Assembly: GCA_016931955.1 (NCBI GenBank)
Contig: JAFGDV010000033.1
Coordinates: forward strand, 1 to 13,640
Source of the DNA: Candidatus Altarchaeota archaeon
GTDB taxonomy: Archaea > Altiarchaeota > Altiarchaeia > IMC4 > QMZM01
Direction of reading: 5' to 3'
DNA length: 13,640 nucleotides
The notes below the pieces were generated by a model that searched no databases, was not told where the DNA came from, and saw nothing but the letters and a program-made list of their open reading frames with translations. How positions within the stretch are numbered: the stretch's first letter is position 1; every line of letters begins with the position of its first letter. This document shows positions 1-7,035 of the stretch, piece by piece. Both the position numbers and the translations under genes were made by a program.

Positions 1-145
1 CCACCACGGCTGGCACTTCCCCAACCAAACTACGTTGACACATTTTTAATTACATAATACCCCGCCCTTCAGGGCGGGGAAGTTTATGTTTATCTGATTT
101 ATAGGCATCTAATACCCCTTTTTTTTATAGTCTCTTCGAAAATCT
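1..145. other. Left-edge noncoding stretch
   Basis: No gene that can be supported lies here. The first 49 bases have a short open frame (2-49, ending in TAA) that could be the tail of a gene cut by the window edge, but 15 codons are too few to identify. The only clear structure is the palindrome at 60-79. The remaining bases to the stop of the glycosyltransferase gene are AT-rich, with a T8 tract at about 119-126. That tract reads as A on the minus strand, so it is not a terminator for the minus-strand operon. Confidence 0.5.
60..79. repeat. Perfect GC-rich palindrome, IS200/IS605-type end hairpin candidate
   Basis: The sequence shows a 9-bp perfect stem (CCCCGCCCT / AGGGCGGGG) closed by a 2-nt loop, followed by GAAGTTTA. 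GC-rich hairpins of this form, with an AGGGCGGGG arm, are typical of the subterminal ends of IS200/IS605 (TnpB-carrying) elements, where the Y1 transposase recognises them and the right-end copy forms part of the omega RNA. That is family knowledge. No tnpA or tnpB gene is visible in the window, so this may be the right end of an element lying to the left, a relic, or simply a terminator hairpin of the minus-strand operon. No T-tract follows it on the minus strand, which argues against a terminator. Confidence 0.4.
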
Positions 146-1342
146 CTAGTTGTCAATCTTTCGACATTTTATCATCATTTTGTAGCAGCTTATAAGCCTC
201 ATGGCGACATTATCCCAGGAGAAATTTTCCACCACTCTTTTTCTAGACGCCGTGCCCAAGTTTTCCGCAAGTTCGTCATCATTAGCTATCTGTAGTATAG
301 CAGAAGCTAGCGATTCAGGGTCGCCAAGCACCTTAGCATAGATACCAAGATCACCGAGGATTTCCCTGTTAACAGGGGTATCGAAGACTACTACTGGAAG
401 CCCGCATGCCATATAATTATATACCTTACCGTTTGCTTCCGTCTTTGATAACTTAGGCGAAACTGCGATATCTCCCAGCAAGATGTATCTGGCAGCATCT
501 TTATAATCCACTCTTCCTGTGAAAGTTATGCTATCCAAGATACCTAAATCATCAGCCATCTTCTTGTATCTATCCACGTTGGGGTATCCCATGATCAGGA
601 AATGCACATCACTTTTTTTCTCCAGTACAATAGGTATGGCTTTTAGTAAACAATCAACCCCCTGATATCCATTTAAGAGCCCAAGATATACAACAATCTT
701 TTTATCTGAAGGTATACTCAACTCTTCTCTTAAATCCATCGTTTCTAAACCAGGTCTAAATTCATCAGTATCTACACCATCCAATGTCAGAAATACCCTA
801 CTCTCTGGGATGCCGAATTTCTCCTTTAGTTCGTTTACCATATCAGTTGATTGCGTTACGATTATATCTGCTAAGTTGTTAATCCTTTTTTCTAGAAGAT
901 ACATGAATCTATGAAATAATTTATTTCCGTTCAAAAAATTGTGACTTTTTACCTCCCCCGTTAAACTACCCTGTGAATCAAAAAGCAATGGTGTTTTTGT
1001 AAACTTGCCTACAAAAAAGCCTATAAGAGCGCCCTCATGCAAATGCCCGTGAATTATATCTGGCTTAATCTTTAAAGCTATCCTGAGAGATTTTATGAAA
1101 AGAAGAAAGTCAAGGTAGATCTTATGAAGAGAGGGACCAGCTTCTAATTTGTTATACCATAGAATATTCATTATTCTCTCTATCTTCAAATTAGGAAGAT
1201 TTCTTCCGTTGTGATAGGTGCAGATTGTTACATTACAACCAAGCTTTTGCAAAGATTTTATCTCCTCATAGATCTGAACATGGCAGCCTCTATCGGCGAA
1301 AAAAGGGGTTGGGGCGATCATCAGAATATTATACGTCTCCAT
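146..1342 (-). CDS. GT4-family glycosyltransferase
   Basis: 398 aa, a predicted GT-B fold retaining glycosyltransferase of family GT4. It would transfer a sugar from a nucleotide donor to a glycan or lipid-linked acceptor on the cytoplasmic face. The N-terminal Rossmann half opens with a region typical of GT4 (about residues 4-20, with a PTPFFADRGCH segment). The linker motif GVDTDEFRP (189-197) and the C-terminal donor-binding half (FTGRVDYKDA, 274-283; KVYNYMACGLPVVV, 306-319) are all present. The second Glu of the canonical EX7E motif is replaced by Asn (N309), a variation also seen in GT4 members with a K..[DE]Y.A.G signature. It is the last gene of the operon: its ATG lies one base after the stop of the DegT aminotransferase, so translation is probably coupled. 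It ends in TAG. The acceptor and donor cannot be read from the sequence. Confidence 0.88.
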   Translation of the reverse strand: METYNILMIAPTPFFADRGCHVQIYEEIKSLQKLGCNVTICTYHNGRNLPNLKIERIMNILWYNKLEAGPSLHKIYLDFLLFIKSLRIALKIKPDIIHGHLHEGALIGFFVGKFTKTPLLFDSQGSLTGEVKSHNFLNGNKLFHRFMYLLEKRINNLADIIVTQSTDMVNELKEKFGIPESRVFLTLDGVDTDEFRPGLETMDLREELSIPSDKKIVVYLGLLNGYQGVDCLLKAIPIVLEKKSDVHFLIMGYPNVDRYKKMADDLGILDSITFTGRVDYKDAARYILLGDIAVSPKLSKTEANGKVYNYMACGLPVVVFDTPVNREILGDLGIYAKVLGDPESLASAILQIANDDELAENLGTASRKRVVENFSWDNVAMRLISCYKMMIKCRKIDN

Positions 1343-1343
1343 C

Positions 1344-2453
1344 TTAATCTTTGAAGGCCTTAACGCTAGTAATCACTTTGTTTACATCGTTGGGAGTCAT
1401 ATCAGGGTATAATGGGAGTGTAATAATCTTCTTCCATATCTTTTCTGCCACCGGAGCACTTGTCTTGACGTTACTGTAGATAGGGTGAAGATATAAGGGC
1501 ATGTAGTGCACCCCGGTTGAAATACCCTGTTCTGCTAAAAAGGCAATTAGTTCATCCCTATCCTCGACCTTGATAACATAGTTGTGATGGGCGCTTTTAA
1601 CGTAATCTTTTTTTACAGGTATTCTTATCCATCCCATATCCCCGAAGTTTTTGTTATAGATATCTACTATCTCTGCACGTCTTTCATTCATTTTTCCAAG
1701 TTTTCTCAATTGAACTAAACCGATGGCTGCTGTGATGTCATTCATATGGTATTTATAGCCTATATCCATAACATCGTAATACCAGGAGTAATTATTTCGT
1801 CCAGATCTCAGGAATGTGCTCCTATCTATCCCCAACCATCTCAGTTGTTCGACTTTTTTGGCTATCCCCCCATCGTTTGTAGTTAGCATACCCCCATCCC
1901 CCGTAGCGAGGTTTTTAACTGCATGGAAACTAAAGCAGCCCACATCACCAAAAGAGCCTACAGGTTTGCCCTTATACTCTGAACCACAAGCGTGGGCGCA
2001 GTCCTCAATTATCCTCAAATCATGTTCATTTGCAATATCCAGAAGAGCTTCTATCTCAACAGGATGGCCGCCGTAATGAACGGGTATTATAGCCTTTGTC
2101 TTCTTTGTAATTTTTTTCTTTACATCATCTACGTCTATATTCAGTGTGTCCTCATAAACATCGGCAAACACAGGTTTTGCATTATTGTATGTTGCTGCTA
2201 ATGCAGTTGATATAAAGGTGATGGCAGGAACAATTACCTCGCCTGAGTTGATCCCTAAAGCCTTTACGGCTAAGTGCAATGCAGCCGTAGCTGAATTCAA
2301 ACCAACGGCAAAGTTAACTTTGCTAAATTCAGCAAATTTTTCTTCGAATTCCTTGGTTTTTGGACCTAATCCTAACCAACCAGATCTTAGTACCTCTGCG
2401 ATGGCATCTATCTCTTCCTCTCCCATAGACGGCCTAAAAACGGGAATTTGCAT
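1344..2453 (-). CDS. DegT/DnrJ/EryC1-family sugar aminotransferase
   Basis: 369 aa, a PLP-dependent fold-type I enzyme that aminates a keto-sugar nucleotide, using an amino acid as amino donor. Visible marks are the N-terminal PVFRPSMGEEEI (4-15), GLNSATAALHLA (51-62, phosphate binding), EDCAHACGS (150-158, with D151 contacting the pyridine N), and SFHAVKNLATGDGGM (175-189) in which K180 is the expected Schiff-base lysine. MDIGYKYHMNDITAAIGLVQL (229-249) is the family's dimer/active-site segment. Length is normal. The start is fixed by the conserved N-terminus and lies inside the end of rmlA, overlapping it by 20 bp. Because the substrate in this operon is probably the RmlB product (4-keto-6-deoxy sugar), a C4-aminotransferase of the VioA/WecE kind is the simplest reading. 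A C3 activity cannot be excluded. It could make a 4-amino-4,6-dideoxyhexose. Confidence 0.9.
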   Translation of the reverse strand: MQIPVFRPSMGEEEIDAIAEVLRSGWLGLGPKTKEFEEKFAEFSKVNFAVGLNSATAALHLAVKALGINSGEVIVPAITFISTALAATYNNAKPVFADVYEDTLNIDVDDVKKKITKKTKAIIPVHYGGHPVEIEALLDIANEHDLRIIEDCAHACGSEYKGKPVGSFGDVGCFSFHAVKNLATGDGGMLTTNDGGIAKKVEQLRWLGIDRSTFLRSGRNNYSWYYDVMDIGYKYHMNDITAAIGLVQLRKLGKMNERRAEIVDIYNKNFGDMGWIRIPVKKDYVKSAHHNYVIKVEDRDELIAFLAEQGISTGVHYMPLYLHPIYSNVKTSAPVAEKIWKKIITLPLYPDMTPNDVNKVITSVKAFKD

Positions 2454-3168
2454 TTCTAACCTTTGCTATAAATTGATTAGCTTTAAACAAACTTTCAAAT
2501 GTTCCCGCGTCCACCCAAAATCCCCCCACAATGTCATAGCCTATGTCACCATTTTTTACGTAATCGTTTATCACATCCACGATCTCTAGTTCATCTCTAG
2601 CGGATGCTTTGAGTTTTGGTATGATGTCAAATACCTTTCGGTCAAAGAAATATACGCCCAGAATGGCTAAATTAGTAGTTGGGTTTTCTGGCTTCTCTAT
2701 TGCCTTCACTACTTTTTTTCCCTCGACCTCTGCTAAACCAAACCTCTCAGGATCCTGTACCCTTTGAAGTAAGAGATGAGCGCCTTTATCGCTTTTTCCA
2801 AATTTTTCAACATAAGCGCCGATGCTATCTTCCATCACATTATCCCCGAGTATTACTACAAATTTTTCATCACTACCGATGAAGTCCTTAGTTATATGGA
2901 GAGCTACTGGAATGCCTCCCGAACCGTCCTGATAACCATAAGTAAATCTTGCATTAAATCTTTTTCCACTACCCAGCAACTTCAAGAAATCACCAACGTT
3001 CTCCCCTCCGGTCACTATCATGATCTCTTTTATCCCCGCGTTCAACAGAGTCTGTATAGGATAAAATATCATCGGTTTGTCATATACTGGGAGAAGGTGT
3101 TTATTGGTAACATCAGTCAATGGAGCAAGCCTTGAACCCGCACCACCTGCTAATATTATACCTTTCAT
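2434..3168 (-). CDS. rmlA: Glucose-1-phosphate thymidylyltransferase (RmlA-like)
   Basis: 244 aa nucleotidyltransferase that would condense glucose-1-phosphate with dTTP to give dTDP-glucose, the first step of deoxysugar synthesis in the cytoplasm. The signature loop LAGGAGSRLAPLT lies at 6-18, KHLLPVYDKPMIFYPI at 23-38, LGDN (metal/nucleotide site) at 107-110, IEKPENP at 157-163, and GGFWVDAGT at 215-223. It belongs to the short form of about 240 aa common in archaea and lacks the C-terminal extension of bacterial RmlA (about 290 aa). A good ribosome binding site, GGTGAGG, sits at 3176-3182 on the minus strand just ahead of the ATG. It starts 4 bp after rmlB ends and overlaps the aminotransferase gene by 20 bp. 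Some related short enzymes use other nucleotides, so dTTP specificity is inferred mainly from the adjacent rmlB. Confidence 0.88.
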   Translation of the reverse strand: MKGIILAGGAGSRLAPLTDVTNKHLLPVYDKPMIFYPIQTLLNAGIKEIMIVTGGENVGDFLKLLGSGKRFNARFTYGYQDGSGGIPVALHITKDFIGSDEKFVVILGDNVMEDSIGAYVEKFGKSDKGAHLLLQRVQDPERFGLAEVEGKKVVKAIEKPENPTTNLAILGVYFFDRKVFDIIPKLKASARDELEIVDVINDYVKNGDIGYDIVGGFWVDAGTFESLFKANQFIAKVRNANSRF

Positions 3169-3172
3169 CTTG

Positions 3173-4141
3173 TTACCTCACCAGTTTTTTCCACCACCAT
3201 TCATTTTCCAAGTACCAATCGACTGTTGAGATAAGGGCTTCTTCAAATTCGTATTTTGGCGTCCAACCCAGTTCTCGTATTTTTTCACAGTTTAGAGAGT
3301 ATCTCCTATCATGACCCTTTCTGTCTTCCACGAAATTTATCAATGATTCTGCTTTATCCAATTTTTTTAATATGAGATCAGTTATCTGCATATTTTTTCT
3401 TTCATTTCCACTAGCAACATTGTAGATCTCATTAACCTTCCCCTTGTGAAGTAGGAGGTCTATAGCTCTGCAGTTATCCATGACATAGAGCCAATCCCTC
3501 ACATTTGTGCCGTCGCCATATAATGGGAGGGGTTTATTCTGAATAGCATTTATTATGAATAATGGAATAAGCTTCTCAGGATATTGATAAGGTCCAAAAT
3601 TGTTCGAACTTCTTATGATTATTGTTGGGAGGCCATATGTCCTACTATACGATCTGACTAGCAAGTCCCCACCTGCTTTGCTTGCTGAATATGGACTTGA
3701 TGGATTCAAGCAGTCTTTCTCATTAAAAGAGCCTTCTTCGATACTACCGTAAACTTCATCGGTGGATATCTGTATGAATCTTTTTATATCATATCTGCGA
3801 GCGGCTTCTAGAAGGACATAAGTTCCATAAATGTCCGTTTTCACAAAATTCCCTGCATCAATTATTGATCTATCCACATGAGTCTCTGCAGCGAAATTGA
3901 TTATTGCATCCACATCATTTGAGAGATCGTCGACTATTGATTTTTCGCAGATATCCCCCTTATAGAAGCCGTATCTAGGATTATCTTCAATATCTCCGAG
4001 ATTGTCTAGATTCCCAGCATAAGTGAGTTTATCAAGATTAATAATCTCACAATCCGCGTGTTTTTTTACCATGTAACGTATAAAGTTACTTCCGATGAAA
4101 CCTGCACCACCAGTAACCAAGATTTTCATATCATCATCCAT
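3173..4141 (-). CDS. rmlB: dTDP-glucose 4,6-dehydratase
   Basis: 322 aa extended SDR enzyme converting dTDP-glucose to dTDP-4-keto-6-deoxyglucose with bound NAD. The Rossmann motif TGGAGFIGS is at 10-18, NFAAETHVDRS at 82-92, the STDEVYG catalytic segment (T127, D128, E129) at 126-132, and YSASK (Y151, K155) at 151-155. The Asp-Glu pair is diagnostic for 4,6-dehydratases rather than 4-epimerases. GDGTNVRDWLYV is also conserved. Length is typical. The longest start (4141) overlaps the RmlC-like gene by 8 bp. M5 (4129) lies exactly where the family usually begins (MKILVTGGAG) and has GGATGATGAT before it, so 4129 is an equally good start. It sits between rmlC and rmlA in the operon. Confidence 0.93.
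   Translation of the reverse strand: MDDDMKILVTGGAGFIGSNFIRYMVKKHADCEIINLDKLTYAGNLDNLGDIEDNPRYGFYKGDICEKSIVDDLSNDVDAIINFAAETHVDRSIIDAGNFVKTDIYGTYVLLEAARRYDIKRFIQISTDEVYGSIEEGSFNEKDCLNPSSPYSASKAGGDLLVRSYSRTYGLPTIIIRSSNNFGPYQYPEKLIPLFIINAIQNKPLPLYGDGTNVRDWLYVMDNCRAIDLLLHKGKVNEIYNVASGNERKNMQITDLILKKLDKAESLINFVEDRKGHDRRYSLNCEKIRELGWTPKYEFEEALISTVDWYLENEWWWKKLVR
3176..3182 (-). promoter_or_regulatory. Shine-Dalgarno site for rmlA
   Basis: GGTGAGG on the minus strand, about 7 nt before the rmlA ATG. It matches the archaeal 16S rRNA 3' end (ACCUCC/CACCUC). It overlaps the last codons of rmlB and supports the chosen rmlA start. Confidence 0.6.
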
Positions 4142-4607
4142 GCTTTAAACCCGGTTTCAGTTTCCATCTATATGGGAGCTTTTTGGTATCTGGGGGAAGC
4201 CTGTATTCATCAGGTTTTTCGCGATTATATGCTCTAGTAGGTACGTTGACAATAAATGCTGTCTCATCACCTATAGCGGAGAAACCGTGATATACAAGTG
4301 AGGGTATCTTTACCAATATGGGATTTTCCATCCCCATCACAAATTCATTTACCTCCATATGTGTTGGAGAATCCTCTCTTCCATCACAGAGCACCAGTCT
4401 TGCCGTTCCTTTTATGCATGTAAAGTAATCTGTCTGATTTTTATGATAGTGCCACGCTTTCACAACATCAGGGTAAGCTGTTGTAATGTAAACCTGCCCG
4501 AATCTTTCAAATATCTTATCATCGCTCCTCAGGATCTCCATCAACCAACCGCGTTCATCTTCCATCACTTTTAGTTGTTTGACCTCAACGCCATCTATCA
4601 TTTTCAT
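4134..4607 (-). CDS. RmlC-like cupin (dTDP-4-keto-6-deoxyhexose epimerase family)
   Basis: 157 aa single-domain cupin of the dTDP-sugar isomerase family (PF00908 type). WHYHKNQTDYF (52-62) carries the conserved catalytic His, KGTARLVLCDGRED (66-79) is the central barrel, IPSLVYHGF (101-109) holds a second conserved His, and the tail has Y127, DEYR (133-136) and PYRW (145-148). It is shorter than classical RmlC (about 180-200 aa) but matches a compact branch often found in archaeal sugar operons. Expected role: 3- and/or 5-epimerisation of the RmlB product. It does not show the WxcM/FdtA 3,4-ketoisomerase pattern. Without an rmlD nearby its product may not be rhamnose, so no gene symbol is given. 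It starts 5 bp after the GT2 gene ends. Confidence 0.75.
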   Translation of the reverse strand: MKMIDGVEVKQLKVMEDERGWLMEILRSDDKIFERFGQVYITTAYPDVVKAWHYHKNQTDYFTCIKGTARLVLCDGREDSPTHMEVNEFVMGMENPILVKIPSLVYHGFSAIGDETAFIVNVPTRAYNREKPDEYRLPPDTKKLPYRWKLKPGLKHG

Positions 4608-4612
4608 GCTAG

Positions 4613-5557
4613 TTATATTATCCTTTCTATAAAATAATTTCTCCGTTTTCCTTGAGTGTGGTATAATTTGAGCATGATGTCAGCTAAAACTCCTGTCGCT
4701 ATAAATTGAATGCCTATGATCAATATTAGAATCGAAAGAAGAAATAATGGTTTGTCTGACAGAGGATATCCAAAGAACAGTCGCATAACTCCCAGATAAC
4801 CACCTAAGACGAAGCCCAATAAAAACAAAAGCAAACCTACGCTACCAAAAATATGTATCGGCCTTGCGGAATATTTCTGCCAGAAAGTTACTAGGATTAG
4901 ATCCAAAATTCCCTTGATAAATCTTTTACAACCATATTTTGTTTTTCCTTTTTTTCGTGGATGGTGCTTTACTTGTATCTCACCAATCTTGAAGCCCTTC
5001 CAAGCTATCAAGGCAGGTATATACCTGTGGACATCTCCATAGAGTTCCATGTCCGTTAGAACATCTCGTTTGTATACCTTAAGAGTGCAACCGAAGTCAT
5101 GAATGTTAACCCCCGTGAGGTGTCTCGCAAGGAAATTTGAGATTAGTGAAGGTATCTTCTTTGTGATGGGGTCCTTCCTGTCTGTACGCCATCCGCTAAC
5201 AACATCAAAGCCTTCGTCTAATTTCTGCAATAGCTTTGGTATATCCTCTGGGTCATTCTGCAGATCAGAATCCATGGTAACAATTATTTTGCCTTTAGTA
5301 TAATCAAATCCCGCGGATATTGCAGCAGTCTGACCGAAATTCTTTCTGAACTTGATGGCTTTCACTCGTGAGTCTTGGGCGTGGATTCCTTCAAGAACCT
5401 CGAAACTATTGTCTGTGGAGCCGTCGTCGATGAAAACGATTTCGTATTCTTTATTTAGTCTTTCTATAACCTGCTTTAATTTGGAATAGAGTTCAGCCAA
5501 GGATTCGCTTTCATTAAATACTGGAACAACTATCGAAAGTTCAATATTTTCAGGCAT
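4613..5557 (-). CDS. GT2 polyprenyl-phosphate glycosyltransferase (DPM1/GtrB-like)
   Basis: 314 aa with an N-terminal GT-A domain and two C-terminal membrane segments (about 235-260 and 270-296). The GT-A marks are SIVVPVFNE (8-16), FIDDGSTD (42-49) and MDSDLQNDPE (95-104), which includes the DxD metal/nucleotide site. RKNFGQTAAISAGFD (71-85) and GCTLKVYKRDVL (156-167) are typical of the dolichyl-phosphate mannose synthase/GtrB/ArnC group. Known members load a sugar onto dolichyl or undecaprenyl phosphate at the cytoplasmic side of the membrane. As first gene of the operon it probably loads the sugar made by the downstream genes, or an early sugar of the same glycan. Start 5557 fits the family N-terminus, and a TATA-like box lies upstream at 5594-5602. 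Confidence 0.88.
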   Translation of the reverse strand: MPENIELSIVVPVFNESESLAELYSKLKQVIERLNKEYEIVFIDDGSTDNSFEVLEGIHAQDSRVKAIKFRKNFGQTAAISAGFDYTKGKIIVTMDSDLQNDPEDIPKLLQKLDEGFDVVSGWRTDRKDPITKKIPSLISNFLARHLTGVNIHDFGCTLKVYKRDVLTDMELYGDVHRYIPALIAWKGFKIGEIQVKHHPRKKGKTKYGCKRFIKGILDLILVTFWQKYSARPIHIFGSVGLLLFLLGFVLGGYLGVMRLFFGYPLSDKPLFLLSILILIIGIQFIATGVLADIMLKLYHTQGKRRNYFIERII

Positions 5558-5593
5558 TCAGACCACACTTATGTTAACTATTAAGCAGGTTGT

Positions 5594-5602
5594 GATAAAT
5601 AT
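5594..5602 (-). promoter_or_regulatory. Candidate TATA box of the glycan operon
   Basis: On the minus strand the bases read ATATTTATC, preceded by a purine-rich GGGAGG that could serve as a BRE. Its centre is about 41 nt before the GT2 ATG, giving a predicted transcription start near 5572 and a leader of about 15 nt. The match to the TTTAWATA consensus is partial. It is the only good candidate in the 60-bp gap to the Lrp gene. Confidence 0.35.
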
Positions 5603-5617
5603 CCTCCCAAGAAAGGT

Positions 5618-6070
5618 TCATATCAGCTTGTTTAGGGCTCCTTCGTGTATTTTGTGGTCGAATTTGACGACGTCGTGGACGGGGTAGACCCTTACGGGGG
5701 AGACATTCAATCTGGCCAGGAACTCCTCCAAGCCCTTATGCTCTCCGGAGACAAGGACTTCGACGATGATCTTCCCATCAAAGGTGCGGAAAACCTTCCT
5801 GGCTTCTTCAAAGTGAGCGATGTGGTTGGCAGTATCCTTGGACTGAGAAGGCGGAACATCCACAATAATGTAGCCAATCTGCAAGCCAAGGTCATGAGGA
5901 TGCAAAATGGCGGAGAAATTCTTTATAACGCCCCGATCCAGTAAACGCTCAGCCCGCGTAAACACCGTCGTATGAGGGACGCCTAGCTTCTGACCCAGCT
6001 CACGGAAGCTTAACCTGGCGTCCTCCTGGAGGTGCTTGATTATGCTCAGATCAAGTTTATCGACTTTCAT
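5618..6070 (-). CDS. Lrp/AsnC-family transcriptional regulator
   Basis: 150 aa with the standard two-domain layout: a winged helix-turn-helix (about residues 5-50; DKLDLSIIKHLQEDARLSFRE) and a C-terminal RAM ligand/oligomerisation domain (about 65-140; FRTFDGKIIVEVLVSGEH). Proteins of this family bind DNA as dimers or higher multimers and often respond to amino acids. The open frame reaches 6097, but the upstream ATG falls inside the TATA box at 6097-6104. The start is therefore taken at 6070, where the family's usual N-terminus begins and where the message would be nearly leaderless. It stands alone, separated from the glycan operon by 60 bp that hold a TATA candidate. It looks more GC-rich than its two neighbours, closer to the genes on the right of the window. 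Target genes cannot be read; the glycan operon or itself are possible. Confidence 0.9.
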   Translation of the reverse strand: MKVDKLDLSIIKHLQEDARLSFRELGQKLGVPHTTVFTRAERLLDRGVIKNFSAILHPHDLGLQIGYIIVDVPPSQSKDTANHIAHFEEARKVFRTFDGKIIVEVLVSGEHKGLEEFLARLNVSPVRVYPVHDVVKFDHKIHEGALNKLI

Positions 6071-6096
6071 TGTTGTATAATATATTATATTCTTCA

Positions 6097-6104
6097 TATA
6101 TAAA
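6097..6104 (-). promoter_or_regulatory. TATA box of the Lrp/AsnC gene
   Basis: Minus strand reads TTTATATA. Its centre lies about 30 nt before the ATG at 6070, so transcription would start about 4-6 nt before that codon. This decides the gene start in favour of 6070. Confidence 0.5.
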
Positions 6105-6120
6105 TGGACAATATGTGTGT

Positions 6121-6125
6121 AAAAA
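6121..6125 (-). terminator. Weak oligo-T terminator of the membrane protein gene
   Basis: A T5 tract on the minus strand, 18 nt after the TAG at 6143 and just before the Lrp promoter. Oligo-T without a strong hairpin is the usual archaeal terminator. This one is short. Confidence 0.3.
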
Positions 6126-6142
6126 GGATAAAACTATAAATA

Positions 6143-6970
6143 CTATTGAGCCAGTATACTTCCTAACCTTTTGTAGTAAACCGTTATCAGTGCGATAGGA
6201 TAAAGCCAGTAATTGGGGAAAATTGCCGAACCTCCCTTGATACTCTCTGTTTTGTGAATGTGATTAAGAAATGCCTGCTGTAAAAAGCTATCATGGTCCC
6301 ACAGCATGAAAGGCAAAGATACCAAAGCGATGAGCAGGAGAGCCATAAAGATGGATTTATACTCCTTTCTATGCATCCATATAAGCGTCATGATTGGAAA
6401 ATTAAATTGCTTTATGGCACATCCTATGTACGAGGCGATTTTATTGTCAGATAAAATCCCCAGCATGAGAAAATAAACAGGGACTATGTCATTGTAACCG
6501 TGAAATATAATGGCAATGGTAATGGGGTTGAAGAAAAGACACATCTTGGTTGTATCCCCCCTGAGTAGAATGACCGTTAGAAAAACAAACACCGCTATGG
6601 TGAGAAAATAGAAATTCGTTGGCTGGAGCGGGAGGGGTCCTATGTATGGGATTTGGATAAAACCCAGCAGTGGAAGATATGCCCAGTAATTATCCCGTCT
6701 AACATAAGAGAGAGTGACAGGTGTTGAATAGGGATTTTGACCCATCAGGAGGGTAGCATAGAAACTTGCAGTATACTCAGGCTCGTCAGTATACCAACAA
6801 AAAACCTCATAGGCAAATATATAGCCAACAGTTATGCTCACTATGATGTAAATAATAAACCAATACCTCGATACCCGCTTCAATCCAAATAAAATATTAA
6901 AGAAAAAAAGCAGGAATACTAAAATCATAAAATGATGGGATAATGGCATTAAAGAATCCGAATTAATCAT
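6143..6970 (-). CDS. Polytopic membrane protein, short GT-C/GT87-like glycosyltransferase candidate
   Basis: 275 aa from the preferred start, with about six or seven hydrophobic segments. Numbering from the preferred start, an acidic pair in a YTDEPEYT segment (about 60-67) is followed by LLMGQNPYS (74-82). FNP plus FHGYND (about 147-161) and KQFNFPIMTLIW (187-198) come next, then PFMLWD (220-225). This order (acidic loop, G.NPY, FNP...G.ND, K..P, LWD) resembles archaeal GT-C enzymes of the GT87/DUF2029 kind, which use polyprenyl-phosphate sugars outside the membrane. Such enzymes usually have 400-500 residues, so this protein is short and seems to lack the last membrane segments. The open frame extends to a GTG at 7027, but ATG 6970 is preferred because a TATA-like box lies at 6998-7004. 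It is AT-rich compared with the genes to its right. Family assignment is tentative. Confidence 0.6.
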   Translation of the reverse strand: MINSDSLMPLSHHFMILVFLLFFFNILFGLKRVSRYWFIIYIIVSITVGYIFAYEVFCWYTDEPEYTASFYATLLMGQNPYSTPVTLSYVRRDNYWAYLPLLGFIQIPYIGPLPLQPTNFYFLTIAVFVFLTVILLRGDTTKMCLFFNPITIAIIFHGYNDIVPVYFLMLGILSDNKIASYIGCAIKQFNFPIMTLIWMHRKEYKSIFMALLLIALVSLPFMLWDHDSFLQQAFLNHIHKTESIKGGSAIFPNYWLYPIALITVYYKRLGSILAQ

Positions 6971-6997
6971 CTTGGATTTATTTATTAGGTTTGTACC

Positions 6998-7004
6998 ATA
7001 TATA
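6998..7004. promoter_or_regulatory. Symmetric TATA box serving divergent genes
   Basis: ATATATA (flanked by ACC and CG) reads as a TATA box on both strands. On the minus strand, 26 nt further is about 6975, six bases before the ATG at 6970. On the plus strand it points to about 7027, nine bases before the ATG at 7036. The spacing fits both genes, so one box may serve both directions, but this is inferred from spacing only. Confidence 0.4.
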
Positions 7005-7035
7005 CGTATTCGTCGTAAAATAATCACTCAGAGAA

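Noticed and set aside
2-49. Short plus-strand open frame ending in TAA, possibly the tail of a tnpB or other gene
   Set aside because: Only 15 codons, no recognisable motif, and two other frames are also open for part of the stretch, so the frame cannot be chosen.
1816-2589. Several plus-strand open frames across the aminotransferase and rmlA genes
   Set aside because: They lie antisense to well-conserved genes and their translations show no family resemblance or consistent coding signs.
6071-6097. Nine extra N-terminal codons for the Lrp/AsnC protein
   Set aside because: The upstream ATG lies within the TATA box and the added residues are not part of the family's N-terminus.
6971-7027. Upstream GTG start for the polytopic membrane protein
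   Set aside because: The extension reads through the TATA-like box at 6998-7004, and ATG 6970 has better promoter spacing.
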